Position numbers and translations under genes: made by a program
Source: Cohnella luojiensis
Lineage (GTDB): Bacteria; Bacillota; Bacilli; Paenibacillales; Paenibacillaceae
DNA: 64,000 nt
NCBI RefSeq assembly: GCF_004564235.1
Contig: NZ_SOMN01000008.1
Span: 1 to 64,000 of the forward strand
Reading direction: 5' to 3'
Notes under the pieces: model-generated
Databases searched by the model: none
What the model saw: the letters and a program-made list of their open reading frames with translations, nothing else
What the model was told of the DNA's origin: nothing
Part shown: positions 62,043-64,000 of the stretch, piece after piece
Position numbering within the stretch: the stretch's first letter is position 1
Layout of the letters: each line of letters opens with the position of its first letter

Positions 62043-62363
62043 TTATACGCCCATCATTATATAGTAAGCATTAGCAATTATCCGTAAAGTAAACGGAAAA
62101 TAAACAATAACAAATAGAAAATTGATTAGAAAACTTGCCTTTACACCTTTTGAACGATTACCTTTGAAAAGGGTACGTCCATTTTTAATAGTAATCATTA
62201 ATGAGACCACACCAAACAACAAAGACAGTAAAAACATTGCTATATTAATGAGAATTAAGATATTTTTTTCAACTACATAGGAGTTACTATTTACGTAATA
62301 GTAGAATATAGTGCTATTGAACAAGAAAAGTAACCAACTTAATATACCAATTGAAATATGCAC
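62043..62363 (-). CDS. Small AT-rich membrane protein, unknown
   Basis: I do not recognise this 106-residue protein. It has three hydrophobic segments (ISIGILSWLLFLFNSTIFYYY, ILILINIAMFLLSLLFGVVSLMITI and SFLINFLFVIVYFPFTLRI) separated by a basic loop. The start GTG (62363) has no clear ribosome site nearby. The base composition is much more AT-rich than that of the neighbours, a sign of transfer. It lies 28 nt after a gene fragment and has its own terminator. Confidence 0.55.
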   Translation of the reverse strand: MHISIGILSWLLFLFNSTIFYYYVNSNSYVVEKNILILINIAMFLLSLLFGVVSLMITIKNGRTLFKGNRSKGVKASFLINFLFVIVYFPFTLRIIANAYYIMMGV

Positions 62364-62391
62364 TTTTAATTTACTGATAGCTATTACCCCC

Positions 62392-62595
62392 CTATTTTAT
62401 CCCCATGGACCTTAACGTTGCATCATATTTCTCCGAGAATGCAGTAGGATCACTTGTTGAGTTTCCTAAAATATAATAAGGTACGACATCGACGATAAAG
62501 TGTACAAGACCAGGAATCCGACTTTCGTCCGGCTTTGCCTTTATTCTATAAGCTCGATTACTTACGATAGAGTCTAAGTTGGGATTTTCTTCAAA
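62392..62595 (-). pseudogene. 5'-truncated gene fragment in the AT-rich insert
   Basis: On the minus strand 67 codons starting after a TAA and without a usable start codon end in a natural stop at 62392. They read coherently: FEENPNLDSIVSNRAYRIKA, then ESRIPGLVHFIVDVVPYYIL and a short tail ending SMGIK. The fragment looks like the C-terminus of a larger protein whose N-terminus is missing. The small membrane protein gene follows it closely. Confidence 0.4.
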
Positions 62596-62710
62596 TTAAT
62601 AGACCTATAGTATTGGTTGTACTATTTCAATTTCCAAATTACAACAATTAATGCAGATCGGATGTAATTAATAGGTCTAAATTACTAGAAATAAGTAAGT
62701 CTATATACTC

Positions 62711-62739
62711 AAAAAGCATAGAGGGATACTCCTCTATGC
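62711..62739 (-). terminator. Terminator of dnaE
   Basis: On the minus strand GCATAGAGG pairs perfectly with CCTCTATGC (loop AGTATC), followed by TTTTTGAG. It lies 56 nt after the dnaE stop. Confidence 0.92.
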
Positions 62740-62795
62740 CTAAACGGAAAGTCAATATAAATACCGAAATTTAACTCATCACGAATTAATCAGCC

Positions 62796-64000
62796 TCACT
62801 TCACCCGGATGCTGCCCTCACCGAGCAGTTTCTCCATTTCCACGATAAACTCTTGCGTAGGATTGACATTGAATTCTTCACTCAGCGCTACGGTGCGTTT
62901 CTCCCTCTCATAACGGAGCACAGTCGTAAGCTCACCAAAGTACGACTTGAGCAATAGCTTAAGTCGAATAAGTGTGGCTGGCTGTTCGTGTTGGTTGTCG
63001 ATGCGGATGTAGACGCGTGCTGGACTGCTATTTGCGGGTGGTGCAACAGTCGGTGTCGGCCTTAGTGTCTGTGCAGGCGGTGAAGATGGTTTAGGCTTTG
63101 TGTAGTTACCACCGGATCGCATCCCTTGCCCCATCCTGCGCAACCGTTCCACCTGAAGCTTTAAATCCGGGGCATCCAGCGGAAGGATGTCGTCCGCGAG
63201 CAGCTTGTAATCCTCGTCCCCTTGCTGCACCTTCGCGCGAACGAATAGCAATGAACCTTTTTTGGCAATGGATGACGCCTTGGCCCATACGGTCGGAAAT
63301 GCGACCAGCTCCGTACCCATGATCCGATCCTCGATCTCCAGGAAAGCCATCGATTGACCTTTTTTGGTCATGAAAGGCTTGAGAGAAACAACCATACCCG
63401 ACGTAAATACCGTCGAACCGTCTGCCGCGTCCGCAATATCCACTAGCCGATCCAGCCGCAATTCCTCCATCAGCCCGTCGAAAGCGTCAAGCGGATGGCC
63501 GGACAAATACAGCCCCATCAGTTCCCTCTCCAAATCCAGCATCTGGGTCTGGGAATAAGGAGGAACGACGGGCAAATCAACGTTCCAATTGGGCGATTCT
63601 TCGAAATCGAACAGCTCGATCTGCAGCTCTTCCCGCTCTTTGCGCCAGACGGCCGCGGCCGCGAGCGTCGGCTCCAGCGCCGCAAGCTGCTGGGAACGAT
63701 GTCCCGGCAGCGACTCTAGCGCTCCCGCTTGCACGAGAGATTCGATAACCCGCTTGTTGCACACTCGCGGATCCACGCGCCTGCAGAAATCGCTCAAGCT
63801 CTCGAAGGGAGACTCTCTCCTCTCGCGCAGCACGCTCTCTATTGCCTGGGTGCCCACGTTCTTGACTCCGGCAAGCCCGAAGCGAATCGCTCCCTTGGCA
63901 TCCGCATCCGCTTTCGTGTCCGCCGCGATCGGCGTAAATAAAATTCCGCTCTCGTTGACGTCGGGCGGCAATACCGCAATGCCCATTTTGCGGCACTCAT
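62796..64000 (-). CDS. dnaE: DNA polymerase III alpha subunit DnaE (C-terminal part)
   Basis: Only the last 401 codons are present; the frame stays open to the window's right edge, where it reads ECRKMGIAVLPPDVNES. This portion contains the helix-hairpin-helix-like region (GLAGVKNVGTQAIESVLRER; DFCRRVDPRVCNKRVIESLVQAGALESLPGHR), the beta-clamp-region linker (QIELFDFEESPNW), and an OB-fold (TVFTSGMVVSLKPFMTKKGQSMAFLEIEDRIMGTELVAF). DnaE extends RNA primers in replication. The linker before the final domain is Pro/Ser/Thr-rich. It precedes the acc and pyk genes as in other Bacillales. Confidence 0.96.
   Translation of the reverse strand, partial: ECRKMGIAVLPPDVNESGILFTPIAADTKADADAKGAIRFGLAGVKNVGTQAIESVLRERRESPFESLSDFCRRVDPRVCNKRVIESLVQAGALESLPGHRSQQLAALEPTLAAAAVWRKEREELQIELFDFEESPNWNVDLPVVPPYSQTQMLDLERELMGLYLSGHPLDAFDGLMEELRLDRLVDIADAADGSTVFTSGMVVSLKPFMTKKGQSMAFLEIEDRIMGTELVAFPTVWAKASSIAKKGSLLFVRAKVQQGDEDYKLLADDILPLDAPDLKLQVERLRRMGQGMRSGGNYTKPKPSSPPAQTLRPTPTVAPPANSSPARVYIRIDNQHEQPATLIRLKLLLKSYFGELTTVLRYEREKRTVALSEEFNVNPTQEFIVEMEKLLGEGSIRVK

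Overview
This window is a chromosomal segment of a spore-forming, low-to-mid-GC Firmicute, most likely Paenibacillaceae (Paenibacillus/Cohnella type). The reasons are an alpha/beta-type spore protein, ytaF and ytvI sporulation membrane genes, an ArsR/LacI/AraC mix with family-5 ABC importers, and the conserved Bacillales order dnaE-accD-accA-pyk-...-citZ-icd-mdh-...-phoPR-polA-mutM-ytaF-coaE-...-nrdR, read right to left on the minus strand. No rRNA, CRISPR array or complete mobile element was seen.

Layout: 1-500 holds a tRNA-Ala(GGC) with its terminator and a duplicated 3' end. 0.5-7.1 kb is the nrdR / spore protein / transglycosylase / coaE / ytaF / mutM / polA block. 7.1-10.8 kb encodes a c-di-GMP pair (an intact EAL protein and a degenerate-EAL/CBS/GGDDF protein). 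11.0-14.3 kb is an arsenic-type cluster: ArsR, a 19-residue CCSCC peptide, an ArsO-like flavoprotein and an MFS pump, with four identical-geometry ArsR operators. 14.4-22.6 kb is a LacI-controlled oligopeptide/oligosaccharide-type ABC importer with a HAD phosphatase. 22.7-32.0 kb is a phosphate island: pstSCAB-phoU, a CBS-chemoreceptor, and a PhoX-type phosphatase with its own TatA-TatC. 32.0-36.5 kb is a sugar/polyol dehydrogenase-isomerase set with an AraC regulator, followed by a 52-bp tandem repeat and a broken gene. 37.8-42.0 kb holds phoR, phoP and class I fumarase. 42.1-46.1 kb carries a nucleotidase, an isomerase, a cysteine hydrolase, an MFS pump and a small membrane protein. 46.2-50.1 kb is mdh-icd-citZ. 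50.4-54.1 kb is convergent ppx and ppk1. 54.2-60.3 kb is ytvI, fxsA, thioesterase, pyk, accA, accD and a DUF2007-like gene. 60.4-62.8 kb is an inserted region with an esterase and AT-rich gene fragments. dnaE runs off the right edge.

How the genes work together: the strongest theme is phosphate. Four promoters (pstS, phoX, phoP, ppk) carry TT[A/T]ACA-like direct repeats in 11-bp register on the minus strand, with the last repeat 9 nt from a -10-like hexamer. I infer that the PhoPR system encoded here controls phosphate uptake, Tat-exported phosphatase, its own response regulator and polyphosphate synthesis. Catabolic control is suggested by a LacI palindrome inside the promoter of the ABC importer, with a cre site just upstream. 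All functional calls come from reading protein motifs and context; no database search was run.
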